From contig JBFMCQ010000014.1 of the NCBI GenBank assembly GCA_040754295.1, positions 1 through 64,000 of the forward strand: a stretch of DNA of 64,000 nucleotides, given 5' to 3'. The notes beneath the pieces are model-generated. The model was not told the DNA's origin. It worked only from the letters and a program-made list of their open reading frames with translations, and ran no database searches. Numbering within the stretch: the stretch's first letter is position 1; each line of letters opens with the position of its first letter. Origin of the DNA: Solimonas sp040754295 (GTDB taxonomy: Bacteria > Pseudomonadota > Gammaproteobacteria > Nevskiales > Nevskiaceae). The translations under genes and the position numbers were made by a program. Shown here in pieces: positions 26,246-34,474 of the stretch.

Positions 26246-27127
26246 TCACGCCAGCGCTCCGGCGCCGCTGGCGACCAGGCGCTCGACGAAGAACTCCAGG
26301 TTGCCGCGCGCGCCCTCGGGCAGCGACCAGCCGGCGATCTGCTTCGCCAGCGCGCGATACGCCTGCGCGCTCGGCGCGCTCGGGTAGGCCTCGACGACGG
26401 CACGCTGCCGGCGCACCGCGCGCTTGAGCCACTCGTCGTGCGGAATCGTGCCGATGTGGTTGAGCGTCACGTCGAGAAAGCGCTCGGCAACACGGCGCAG
26501 GTTGGTGAAGATCTCGCGCGCCTCCGCCGGCGCATGCGTCTGGTTGGTCAGCACCTGGATGCGCTTGAGGCCGTGGTCGCGGTTGAGCACCTTGATCAGC
26601 GCGTAGGCGTCGGTCAGCGACTGCGGATCGTTGGTGACGACGACGATGACCTCCTGCGAGGCCTGACTGAAGGTGATGACGCTGTCGGCGATGCCGGCAG
26701 CCGTATCGACGATCAGCGTCTCGATCGGCCGCTGCAGGTCCGAGAAGGCATGCACCAGACCCGCGTGCTCGGCGGGCGACAGCTCCGCCATGTTGCGGCG
26801 GCCGCTCGAGGCCGGCACGACGAGCACTCCTGCCGGACCTTCGACCAGCGTGTCGTCGAGCGTGCAGCTGCCGGCGATCACGTGCGAGAGGTTGTACGTC
26901 GGCTGCAGGCCGAGCATGACATCGATGTTGGCGAGCCCCAGATCGCCGTCGAGCAGCATCACCTGGCGACCGTCGAGCGCCATCGACACGGCGAGGTTGA
27001 CCGAGGTGGACGTCTTGCCGACGCCACCCTTGCCGCTGGTCACGGCGATCACCTGCACCGGCTTGAGTGCGCGCAGCCGGCGCAGTCCCGCGGCCTGGCG
27101 TCCGCTCATCGCGTCATGCTCCGGCAT
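26246..27127 (-). CDS. flhG: flagellar number regulator FlhG/FleN (MinD-like ATPase)
   Basis: 293 aa from the ATG at 27127; an alternative ATG at 27109 also has GGAG upstream and gives 287 aa. Deviant Walker A VTSGKGGVGKTSTSVNLA, Walker B-like LLDGDLGLANIDVMLGL, and the C-terminal RGNLEFFVERLV. Limits flagellar number and counteracts FleQ and FlhF. It overlaps or follows flhF directly. Confidence 0.92.
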   Translation of the reverse strand: MPEHDAMSGRQAAGLRRLRALKPVQVIAVTSGKGGVGKTSTSVNLAVSMALDGRQVMLLDGDLGLANIDVMLGLQPTYNLSHVIAGSCTLDDTLVEGPAGVLVVPASSGRRNMAELSPAEHAGLVHAFSDLQRPIETLIVDTAAGIADSVITFSQASQEVIVVVTNDPQSLTDAYALIKVLNRDHGLKRIQVLTNQTHAPAEAREIFTNLRRVAERFLDVTLNHIGTIPHDEWLKRAVRRQRAVVEAYPSAPSAQAYRALAKQIAGWSLPEGARGNLEFFVERLVASGAGALA

Positions 27128-28334
27128 GCGCGGCTCCGAACTGCAGTGCGAGCGTACTGTCGTCGACCCGAGCCGGCGCCTGCCGCGCCAGCTGCATCGC
27201 CTGCAGCACGAGCTGGTCGGCGCGCGCGCGCGCAATGTCCTCCGGGACACGCTGCCCGCTGCACAGATACTGGATCGGCAGCCGGTGACGGATCGCCGCA
27301 GACAGCACGCCGCCGATGCGTGTCGCCTCGTCGAGCTTGGTCAGCACGCAGCCCTGCGGCTGCGCCGCCCCGAAGCGCCGCAGGATCTCGTCCTGGTCAC
27401 CGGCCTGCGTCGTCGCCGAGAGCACCAGCCACGGACGAATCGGCCGCTGCGCCGCCTTGAGCTCGGCGAACTGCGCGGCGAGCTTGCGGTCGCGCGCGGC
27501 CATGCCGGCGGTGTCGATCAGCACCAGCTTGCGGTCCGCGAGGCGTGCGAGCGCGTCGCGCAGCTCGGCCGCGTTGGCCGCGGTCTGCACCGGCACGCCG
27601 AGCAGCCGGCCGTAGGTGAACAGCTGCTCCTGCGCGCCGACGCGGTAATGATCGGTGGTGACGAGCGCCAGATCGCGCGTGCCGTGCTTCGCGGCAAAGC
27701 GCGCCGCGAGCTTGGCGATCGTCGTCGTCTTGCCCACGCCCGTGGGTCCGAGCAGCGCGATCACGCCGCCGTCGAGCACCGGATCTGCGCCGGCGACCGG
27801 AATACGACGCGCCAGCAGACCCAGCGGCAGAAAGCGCGAGCGTTCCGCGTCGACGTCACGCGGCAGCTGCTCGACGATCTCGCGCGCCAGCCGCGCATCG
27901 AGGCCCAGATCGGCCATCGCACGCAAGGCCGCCATGCGCTCCGGCTGGCGCTCGGACAGATCGTGCCAGGCGAGGCCCGCCATCTGCTGCTCGAAGAGGC
28001 GGCGCATGCCGGTGATCTCGTGGCGGAGCCGCTGGATTTCCGGAGCCGGCAATGCGGCCGCGGTCGCAGGCGCCTGTTGCGGCGGCGCCGCCACCGTCGT
28101 CTGCGCGGGCACCGTGCGCTCGACGCGCGGCTGCCCAGGCGCCGCCGCTGCAGCCTTCTCGTCGCGGCGTGCCGCAGCATGCATCAGCGACTCGTCGTAG
28201 TCCGTCGCCGCGACGACCTCGATGCCGCCGGGCACGCGGCGGTTGGACAGAATCACCGCCTCCGGCCCCTGCTCTTCGCGCACCATGCGGATCGCCTCAC
28301 GCATGCTGCCGGCGACAAACCGTTTGATCTTCAT
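27114..28334 (-). CDS. flhF: flagellar SRP-like GTPase FlhF
   Basis: 406 aa. N-terminal B domain begins MKIKRFVAGSMREAIRMV, followed by a Pro/Ala-rich linker, the N domain and the G domain with LLGPTGVGKTTTIAKLAARF, LVTTDHYRVGA, VLIDTAGM and LTKLDEA. Sets the polar location of the flagellum. The ATG at 28334 is fixed by the conserved N-terminus. Confidence 0.94.
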   Translation of the reverse strand: MKIKRFVAGSMREAIRMVREEQGPEAVILSNRRVPGGIEVVAATDYDESLMHAAARRDEKAAAAAPGQPRVERTVPAQTTVAAPPQQAPATAAALPAPEIQRLRHEITGMRRLFEQQMAGLAWHDLSERQPERMAALRAMADLGLDARLAREIVEQLPRDVDAERSRFLPLGLLARRIPVAGADPVLDGGVIALLGPTGVGKTTTIAKLAARFAAKHGTRDLALVTTDHYRVGAQEQLFTYGRLLGVPVQTAANAAELRDALARLADRKLVLIDTAGMAARDRKLAAQFAELKAAQRPIRPWLVLSATTQAGDQDEILRRFGAAQPQGCVLTKLDEATRIGGVLSAAIRHRLPIQYLCSGQRVPEDIARARADQLVLQAMQLARQAPARVDDSTLALQFGAAHAGA

Positions 28335-28392
28335 CTGGACTGCGCGCTCCTCGTCTGCGTCCGCCGTCTGTGCCTGGTCATCCCTGGATCCT

Positions 28393-30453
28393 TCATGCAA
28401 CCGCGCCGACCATGCGCAGGCGCTTGCTGTCCGGCACTTCGTCGTACGCAAGCACGTGCAGCCCCGGGATCGTCTGACGCGTGAACCGGGCGAGCAGCGG
28501 CCGCAAGGCCGGAGGCACCAGCAGCACCGCCGGCTGACCCTGCGTCTCCTGGCGCCGCGTCTGCTCGGCCAGCGAGCGATGCATCCGCTCCGCGAGCCCC
28601 GGCTCGATCGCCGCACCGCCGCTCTTGAGGCTGTCCTGCAACACCTGTTCCAGCGGCGCGCTCAGCGTGAGCACCGGCAGCTCCGGCTCCAGGCCGTTGA
28701 TTTCCTGGACGATCTGACGGCCCAGCGCGATGCGCACGAGGCCCGAGAGAACGACGGGATCCTGACTCCGCGCGCCATGCTCGGCGAGCGTCTCGGCGAT
28801 CACGCGCAGGTTGCGGATCGGCACGCGCTCGGCGAGCAGGCTCTGCAGGACTTTCACGAACACCGACAGCGGCAGCAGCTTGGGCACCAGATCCTCGACG
28901 AGCTTCGGCGCCTGCTTCGCCAGCTGGTTGAGCAGCGCCTGCGCTTCGTCGTGCCCGAGCAGCTCGTGTGCGTGCGTCTTGATCACCTGCGACAGATGCG
29001 TCGCGATCACCGTCGGGCAGTCGACGACGGTGTAGCCCATCGACTGCGCGTGCTCGCGCGCGGCGCGCTCCACCCATACCGCGTCGAGGCCGAACGCCGG
29101 ATCCTTCGTCGCGATGCCGTCGACCGCGCCAAAGACGCGGCCGGGATTGAGCGCGAGCTCGCGATCGGGATAGACCTGCCCCTCCGCGACCGGCACGCCA
29201 TGCACGAGCAGGCGATAGGCCGACGGCTGCAGCTGCAGGTTGTCGCGAATGTGCACCGGCGCGATCAGAAAGCCCAGCTCCTGCGTGAGCTTCTTGCGCA
29301 CGCCCTTGATCCGCGCCATCAGCTCGCCGCCCTGGCGCGCGTCGACCAGCGGAATCAGCCGGTAGCCGACTTCGAGCCCGAGCACGTCCTCGCCGGGCAG
29401 GTCTTCCCACGACAGCTCCGCCGGTGCCTGCGCTTGCGGCGCTTCCTGCGCCGGCGCCGCCGCTGCCGCTCGCGCGCGCCGCGCGATCAGCCACGCCGCA
29501 CCGCCGCAGACCAGCGCGAGCAGCAGGAACGCGAGATTGGGCATACCGGGAATCAGCCCCACCAGTCCGAGCAGACCGCCGGTCACCGCGAGCACGCGCG
29601 GCTGGCTGAACAGCTGCGAAACGACCTGCGACGACATGTCGGCCTTGCGCGACATGCGCGTGACCAGCACGGCGACCGCGGTCGACAGCAGCAGTGCCGG
29701 CACCTGGGCGACGAGGCCGTCGCCGATCGTCAGCAGCGTGTAGGTGCGCGCGGCGTCGGCGAACGCCATCTCGTGCTGCAGCGTGCCGATCAGAAGGCCG
29801 CCGACGATGTTGATCAGCAGGATCAGGATGCCGGCGAGCGCATCGCCGCGCACGAACTTGCTGGCGCCGTCCATCGCGCCGTAGAAATCGGCTTCGGCGC
29901 GCACCTCCTCGCGCCGCGCCTTGGCCTCGTCGCGCGCCAGGATGCCGGCGTTGAGATCGGCGTCGATCGCCATCTGGCGGCCGGGCAGCGCGTCGAGGAC
30001 GAAGCGCGCCGAAACCTCGGAAACGCGCTCCGCGCCCTTCGTGACCACCATGAAATTGACGATCGTCAGGATGACGAAGACGACCAGGCCGACCGCGTAG
30101 TTGCCGCCGATGACGAACTCGCCGAAGGCTTCGATGACGCGACCGGCCGCGCCGGTGCCGTGCTGGCCGTTGAGCAGCACGACCCGCGTCGACGCGACGT
30201 TGAGCGCCAGGCGCAGCAGCGTCGCGAACAGCAGCACCGTCGGAAACGAGCTGAAGTCGAGCGGCCGCAGCACGTAGATCACCGCGAGCAGGATCGTGAT
30301 CGACAGCGTGATGTTCATCGTGAACATCAGGTCGAGCAGCGCCGGCGACAAGGGCACGACCATCATCGCCAGCACCGTCAGCAGCAGCAGCGGCGCCGCC
30401 AAGCCGTTGCGGCTCAGCTCGCGCATGCGCAGCAGCAGATCGGTGAGGGTCAT
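28393..30453 (-). CDS. flhA: flagellar export gate protein FlhA
   Basis: 686 aa. N-terminal half has about eight TM helices with the FHIPEP-type signature region LRLALNVASTRVVLLNG and GDALAGILILLINIVGG; the C-terminal half is the cytoplasmic ring domain (ELSWEDLPGEDVLGLEVGYRL). Forms the export gate with FlhB/FliPQR. A sigma-54 match ends only about 12 bases before this ATG; an internal ATG at 30426 is an alternative start. Confidence 0.94.
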   Translation of the reverse strand: MTLTDLLLRMRELSRNGLAAPLLLLTVLAMMVVPLSPALLDLMFTMNITLSITILLAVIYVLRPLDFSSFPTVLLFATLLRLALNVASTRVVLLNGQHGTGAAGRVIEAFGEFVIGGNYAVGLVVFVILTIVNFMVVTKGAERVSEVSARFVLDALPGRQMAIDADLNAGILARDEAKARREEVRAEADFYGAMDGASKFVRGDALAGILILLINIVGGLLIGTLQHEMAFADAARTYTLLTIGDGLVAQVPALLLSTAVAVLVTRMSRKADMSSQVVSQLFSQPRVLAVTGGLLGLVGLIPGMPNLAFLLLALVCGGAAWLIARRARAAAAAPAQEAPQAQAPAELSWEDLPGEDVLGLEVGYRLIPLVDARQGGELMARIKGVRKKLTQELGFLIAPVHIRDNLQLQPSAYRLLVHGVPVAEGQVYPDRELALNPGRVFGAVDGIATKDPAFGLDAVWVERAAREHAQSMGYTVVDCPTVIATHLSQVIKTHAHELLGHDEAQALLNQLAKQAPKLVEDLVPKLLPLSVFVKVLQSLLAERVPIRNLRVIAETLAEHGARSQDPVVLSGLVRIALGRQIVQEINGLEPELPVLTLSAPLEQVLQDSLKSGGAAIEPGLAERMHRSLAEQTRRQETQGQPAVLLVPPALRPLLARFTRQTIPGLHVLAYDEVPDSKRLRMVGAVA

Positions 30454-30464
30454 GGCCGGGCGCT

Positions 30465-30480
30465 TGCAATGCCTGTGCCG
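30465..30480 (-). promoter_or_regulatory. sigma-54 (-24/-12) promoter match before flhA
   Basis: On the minus strand CGGCACAGGCATTGCA agrees with TGGCACG-N4-TTGCW at 10 of 12 positions, with exact GG-N10-GC spacing. The predicted transcript start would fall one base before the flhA ATG, implying a leaderless message or a start at the internal ATG 30426. FleQ-type systems normally use sigma-54 for flhA. Confidence 0.6.
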
Positions 30481-30504
30481 CGTGCGCCGCCCGTAGGTTG
30501 GGCC

Positions 30505-30562
30505 GTAGGTCGCGCTTCAGCCCGACATGCGAAGGCCGTCGTCGGGCTCAAGCCCGACCTAC
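30505..30562. repeat. REP-like inverted repeat overlapping the flhB stop codon
   Basis: A 22-bp arm of the GTAGGTCGGGCTTCAGCCCGAC family (30505-30526) and its inverted partner (30541-30562) flank a 14-bp spacer. Each arm is itself a hairpin. The right arm, read on the minus strand, contains the TAG that terminates flhB. Confidence 0.75.
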
Positions 30563-31704
30563 GAGGCTTCGTCCGGCTCGCCGCCCGGCACCTCGCCAAC
30601 CAACGGCGGCGTCGGCCGGCGGCCGGCGGGGCCCGGCCGCGCGCCCCAGGCGCGCAGCTGGTAGATATAGGTCAGCACCTGCGCGACGGCGGCGTACAGA
30701 TTCGCCGGAATTTCGTCGCCGAGCTCGGTATGCCGGTACAGCGCGCGTGCCAGCGGCGGTGCCGAGACGATCGGCACCTTGTGCCGGCCGGCGAGCTCGC
30801 GGATCGTCGCGGCGATGAGATCGGCGCCCTTGGCGACGACGCGCGGCGCGCGCATGCGGCCGCTTTCGTACTTCAGTGCCACGGCGTAATGCCGCGGGTT
30901 GACGACGACGACATCGGCGCTCGGCACTGCCTCCATCATGCGCCGCTGCGCCACCTCCTGCTGCAGGCGGCGCAGACGCCCCTTGACCTCGGGGCTGCCT
31001 TCGGCCTCCTTGAACTCCTGCTTCACCTCCTGCTTGGTCATGCGCAGGCGGCGTGCGTACGACCACAGCTGGTAGGGCGTGTCGACGGCCGCGATCAGCA
31101 CGAGTCCGCCGGCCATCCACGCGAGGCAGCCGAGTGCGAGCTGCAGACCGTGCGCGACCGCCGGCGCCGCCGCTTCGCGGCCCAGCGCGACCAGCTCATC
31201 GAGCTGCGTGTACAGATAGATCGTCGCGATCAGACCGAGCACGCCGGCCTTGAGCAGGCCCTTGCCCAGCTCGACGAGGCTCTGCGCGGAAAACAGGCGG
31301 CCCAGGCCTTTCAGCGGATTGGCGCGCCCGATGTCGGGCTTGAGCGCCTCGGCGGAGAGGTTCCAGCCGCCGAGCAGCAGCGGCGCGGCGAGGCCCGCCA
31401 GAAAACCGACGGCGAGCAGCGGCAGAACGACGGCGAAGCCGCCGGCGGCGACGCCGCCCAGATGCGCCGGCAGCTCGTCCGGCCGCTGCAGCAGCGCCGG
31501 GTCCGGCGTCAGCGCCCGCTGCATCCAGCTCACCGCCATCGCCGCCATCGAGCCCGCAAGACCGGTCAGCGCCAGCACGCCACCGCCGACGACGATCGAC
31601 GACGCCAGCTCGCGCGAGCGCGGCACCTCGCCGCGCGCGCGCGCCTCGCGGACGCGCTTGGGTGTCGCGCGCTCGGTGCGATCCTGGCTGCCTGATGCGC
31701 TCAT
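30559..31704 (-). CDS. flhB: flagellar export switch protein FlhB
   Basis: 381 aa. N-terminal ERATPKRVREARARGEVPRS, four TM helices, then the cytoplasmic domain with the autocleavage motif, here NPRH (VVVVNPRHYAVALKY) instead of the commoner NPTH; cleavage between Asn and Pro should still work. Switches export from rod/hook to filament substrates. Its stop codon lies in a repeat, and the last ~15 residues (GEVPGGEPDEAS end) are not conserved. Confidence 0.92.
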   Translation of the reverse strand: MSASGSQDRTERATPKRVREARARGEVPRSRELASSIVVGGGVLALTGLAGSMAAMAVSWMQRALTPDPALLQRPDELPAHLGGVAAGGFAVVLPLLAVGFLAGLAAPLLLGGWNLSAEALKPDIGRANPLKGLGRLFSAQSLVELGKGLLKAGVLGLIATIYLYTQLDELVALGREAAAPAVAHGLQLALGCLAWMAGGLVLIAAVDTPYQLWSYARRLRMTKQEVKQEFKEAEGSPEVKGRLRRLQQEVAQRRMMEAVPSADVVVVNPRHYAVALKYESGRMRAPRVVAKGADLIAATIRELAGRHKVPIVSAPPLARALYRHTELGDEIPANLYAAVAQVLTYIYQLRAWGARPGPAGRRPTPPLVGEVPGGEPDEAS

Positions 31705-31727
31705 CCGAGCATCGCGGGCGCGCGCTC

Positions 31728-32501
31728 CTATGGATTCAGCAGCTGCTCGAGCAGCGTCCAGCCCTGCTCGAGCAGGCCGACGACGCCCTCTTGGAACGCC
31801 GGCAAGCCCGCGCGCAACAGCACCAGGCCGGCGATCAGCGTGACCGGGAATCCCACCGCGAACAGATTCAGCGTCGGCGCGCTGCGGCTGACGACGCCCA
31901 TCGCCAGGTTCACCGTCAGTAGCGCGATCACGACCGGCAGCGCGAGCTGCAGCCCGCCGACGAAGATCACGCCGGCGAAGCGCAGCAGCGCCTCGAACGC
32001 GTCGAGGCCGATGGCGCCGCCGGCGACCGGCAGACTGGTGAACGAGCCCGCGACCAGCTCGATCAGCATCAGGTGGCCGCCGAGCGCCAGGAACAGCAGC
32101 GTCGCCATCACCGTCAGGAACTGGCCCACGACCGGCGTGCTGATGCCGCGCAGGGGATCGGCGAGTTGCGCAAAACCCAGGCCCATGCCGAACGCGATCA
32201 GCTCCGCGCCCATCGCGACCGCTTCGAAGACGAACAGGAGTACGAAGCCGGCGACCAATCCGATCAAAAGCTGCTGCACCAGCGTGCCGGCCCAGGCGGC
32301 CGAGAGCGGCGCTACGGCGTCGGCTTGCGGCAGCAGCGGCGCGACGATCAGCGTCAGCAGCAGCGCCAGCAGCAGCCGCACGCGCGGCGGCACCGCCCGC
32401 GTGCCGATCACCGGCGCGACCATCAGCAGCGCGCCGATGCGGATGAACGGCCACAGGTACTGGTGCAGCCAGGCGAGGAGCTGGGCATCGGTGAAAGTCA
32501 T
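31728..32501 (-). CDS. fliR: flagellar export protein FliR
   Basis: 257 aa, six hydrophobic segments (for example QLLIGLVAGFVLLFVFEAV and GGLQLALPVVIALLTVNLAMG). Part of the FliPQR export gate core. The start is the ATG at 32501. It lies between fliQ and flhB as usual. Confidence 0.93.
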   Translation of the reverse strand: MTFTDAQLLAWLHQYLWPFIRIGALLMVAPVIGTRAVPPRVRLLLALLLTLIVAPLLPQADAVAPLSAAWAGTLVQQLLIGLVAGFVLLFVFEAVAMGAELIAFGMGLGFAQLADPLRGISTPVVGQFLTVMATLLFLALGGHLMLIELVAGSFTSLPVAGGAIGLDAFEALLRFAGVIFVGGLQLALPVVIALLTVNLAMGVVSRSAPTLNLFAVGFPVTLIAGLVLLRAGLPAFQEGVVGLLEQGWTLLEQLLNP

Positions 32502-32523
32502 GAACGGCCGGCGCGCAACCGCC

Positions 32524-32793
32524 TCATCCCAGCATCCCCGGTATGCCCTCCACCAGCCGCCGCGTGTACTCGGTGAGCAACCGCAGCATCCACGGCCCGG
32601 CAACGACGCAGACCGCGGCCATCGCCAGCAGCTTTGGGATGAAGCTCAGCGTCATTTCGTTGATCTGGGTCGCCGCCTGCAGCACGCCGACGAGCACGCC
32701 GACGGCGAGCGCGGTGGCGAGCAGCGGTGCACCGAGCAGGATCGTCAGCGCGAGCGCATCGCGCCCGATCGTCAGCACGGTTTCCGGAGTCAT
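32524..32793 (-). CDS. fliQ: flagellar export protein FliQ
   Basis: 89 aa with two TM hairpin segments (PLLATALAVGVLVGVLQAAT and KLLAMAAVCVVAGPWML) and the conserved QINEMTLSFIPK between them. Gate component together with FliP and FliR. Overlaps the fliP stop codon by 4 bases. Confidence 0.95.
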   Translation of the reverse strand: MTPETVLTIGRDALALTILLGAPLLATALAVGVLVGVLQAATQINEMTLSFIPKLLAMAAVCVVAGPWMLRLLTEYTRRLVEGIPGMLG

Positions 32794-33557
32794 AGGCCCG
32801 CCGCCCGGAACGACGCCGCCAGCATGCCGGTCACCAGCGACCAGCCGTCGACGAGCACGAACAGCATCAGCTTGAACGGCAGCGACACCAGCATCGGCGA
32901 AAGCATCATCATGCCCAGACTCATCAGCACGCTGGAGACGACGAGGTCGATGACGACGAACGGGATGAACAGCAGGAAACCGATCTGGAACGCCGTCGTC
33001 AGCTCCGAGGTCAGGAACGCCGCGGCGAGCACCGCGAACGGCACGTCCGCCGGGTTTCGGTACTCACCGTCGCCGGCGATGCGCGCGAAGGTCAAAAGAT
33101 CGGTCTCGCGCGTCTGCGCGAGCATGAACGCACGCAGCGGCTGGGTCGCCGCCTGCAGCGCCGGCTCGAACGCGAGCTCGCCGGCCATGTATGGCTGCGC
33201 GGCATCGGCGTGGATGCGCTCGATCACCGGCGCCATCACGAAGAACGTCAGGAACAGCGACAGGCCGATCAGCACCTGGTTCGTCGGCGTCTGCCCGGTT
33301 CCCAGCGCCTGGCGCAGCAGGCCGAGCACGATGACGATGCGCGTGAACGCCGTCATCGACAGCAGCAGCGCCGGCAGCAGCGTCAGCAGCGTCATCAGCA
33401 ACAGCACCTGGATGCTGAGGCTGTACTCGGTGCCACCGCCGGGCGCCGGCGCCGCGGTGACCGCCGGCAGCGCAGGTGCGGCGAAAGCCGGTGCCCACAA
33501 AAGCATGAGCACGGCGATGACCGCAGCGCGGCTCAGGCCGCGGCATTTGCCCTTCAT
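32790..33557 (-). CDS. fliP: flagellar export protein FliP
   Basis: 255 aa. Cleavable signal peptide (MKGKCRGLSRAAVIAVLML, cleavage near FAAPA), then TM helices with MTAFTRIVIVLGLLRQALGT and the conserved FMLAQTRETDLLTFARI. Founder of the export gate. Overlaps fliO by 4 bases; the start at 33557 is fixed by the signal peptide. Confidence 0.95.
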   Translation of the reverse strand: MKGKCRGLSRAAVIAVLMLLWAPAFAAPALPAVTAAPAPGGGTEYSLSIQVLLLMTLLTLLPALLLSMTAFTRIVIVLGLLRQALGTGQTPTNQVLIGLSLFLTFFVMAPVIERIHADAAQPYMAGELAFEPALQAATQPLRAFMLAQTRETDLLTFARIAGDGEYRNPADVPFAVLAAAFLTSELTTAFQIGFLLFIPFVVIDLVVSSVLMSLGMMMLSPMLVSLPFKLMLFVLVDGWSLVTGMLAASFRAAGL

Positions 33558-33892
33558 GGTGTCTTTGCGCCGAGCGCCTGGCGCAGGCGCTCGGCGAAGG
33601 CCGAAGGCACGGGCGCGCCGGACTCCAGCGCCGCCACCGGCTCTTCGAAGCGGTGCAACAGACTGACGCTGCCCGGAGCGACGCCGAGCAGAAACTGCTG
33701 CTCGCCGACCTGCAGCAGCACCACTTTCTCCTTCGCTCCGAGCTGCACGCCGCCGTGCAGGCGCATCGCCGCGCCGCGCGCGATGCGCGCGCCCTGCAGC
33801 CAGCGCGCGAGCCACGCCAGCACGAAGATCGCGCCGATCACGAGCAGCAGGCTGGCGAGCATTTCCAGCGCGCCGGCGGTCGATGTGCTCAC
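33554..33892 (-). CDS. fliO: flagellar biosynthesis protein FliO
   Basis: 112 aa, one N-terminal TM helix (MLASLLLVIGAIFVLAWLA) followed by a small cytoplasmic domain with KEKVVLLQVGEQQFLLGV. Chaperones FliP assembly. It overlaps both neighbours by 4 bases. Confidence 0.9.
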   Translation of the reverse strand: MSTSTAGALEMLASLLLVIGAIFVLAWLARWLQGARIARGAAMRLHGGVQLGAKEKVVLLQVGEQQFLLGVAPGSVSLLHRFEEPVAALESGAPVPSAFAERLRQALGAKTP

Positions 33893-34248
33893 CGGAGCTT
33901 GCGGATGCGCTCCGCCGGGCTGACGACGTCGGTCAGGCGGATACCGAACTTTTCATTGACGACGACGACTTCGCCGTGCGCGACGAGCGTGCCGTTGGCG
34001 TAGACGTCGAGCGGCGCGCCCGCGGCACGGTCGAGTTCGACGACCGAGCCCTGGTTGAGCTGCAGCAGGTTGCGGATCGGAACGCGCGTGCGGCCGACTT
34101 CGAGCGACAAAGTCACCGGCACATCGAGCACGACCTCGAGGCTGACGTCGCCGCCGGCGGTCGCCGGCGCAGCACGCTCTTCCAGATTCTGAAAGCTCGC
34201 GCGCGACGGCTCGGCGGTCTTGTCCTTGTTGAGAAGCTCGGCACTCAT
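33889..34248 (-). CDS. fliN: flagellar switch protein FliN
   Basis: 119 aa. SpoA domain with VPVTLSLEVGRTRVPIRNLL, LNQGSVVELDRAAGAPLDVY and NEKFGIRLTDVVSPAERI. C-ring component that binds CheY-P and export chaperones. The ATG at 34248 is the true start; a longer frame runs backwards through the repeat element between fliM and fliN. Confidence 0.94.
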   Translation of the reverse strand: MSAELLNKDKTAEPSRASFQNLEERAAPATAGGDVSLEVVLDVPVTLSLEVGRTRVPIRNLLQLNQGSVVELDRAAGAPLDVYANGTLVAHGEVVVVNEKFGIRLTDVVSPAERIRKLR

Positions 34249-34285
34249 GGGATACCTCGTCCTGACAGTTGCGGGAGTAAGACTT

Positions 34286-34450
34286 CGATCGTGATTGGGC
34301 TCGAATCTCAGCCAGGCGGCAATGTGCGAATCGTCATTCCCGCGGAAGCGGGAATCCAGCGGTGCGAAGGACGTCCTTGTCGGCTCCGGATGCCCGCCTC
34401 CGCGGGCATGACGAAGAGCAGCTGAGATTCGGACCGAATCAAGTCGATCC
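34286..34450. repeat. REP-doublet (REPIN/MITE-like) element between fliM and fliN
   Basis: About 165 bp. The outer imperfect arms end in GAATCTCAG (34303-34311) and CTGAGATTC (34422-34430). Inside are two hairpins with perfect 8-bp stems and 4-base loops: ATTCCCGC/GCGGGAAT (34336-34355) and ATGCCCGC/GCGGGCAT (34390-34409). The inner sequence belongs to the widespread REP family CATTCCCGCG..GCGGGAATCC. It sits inside an otherwise overlapping operon. Confidence 0.8.
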
Positions 34451-34474
34451 AAAACGCAGTCCCGCTCATGGCGC

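Noticed and set aside
28222..31695. 1157-aa open frame on the + strand opposite flhF, flhA and flhB
   Set aside because: Arg/Gln/His-rich composition typical of antisense shadows in GC-rich DNA; the opposite strand carries clear export genes throughout.
31705..32454. Upstream extension of the flhB frame over fliR
   Set aside because: FlhB begins at MSASGSQDRTERATPKR (31704); upstream residues are shadow of fliR.
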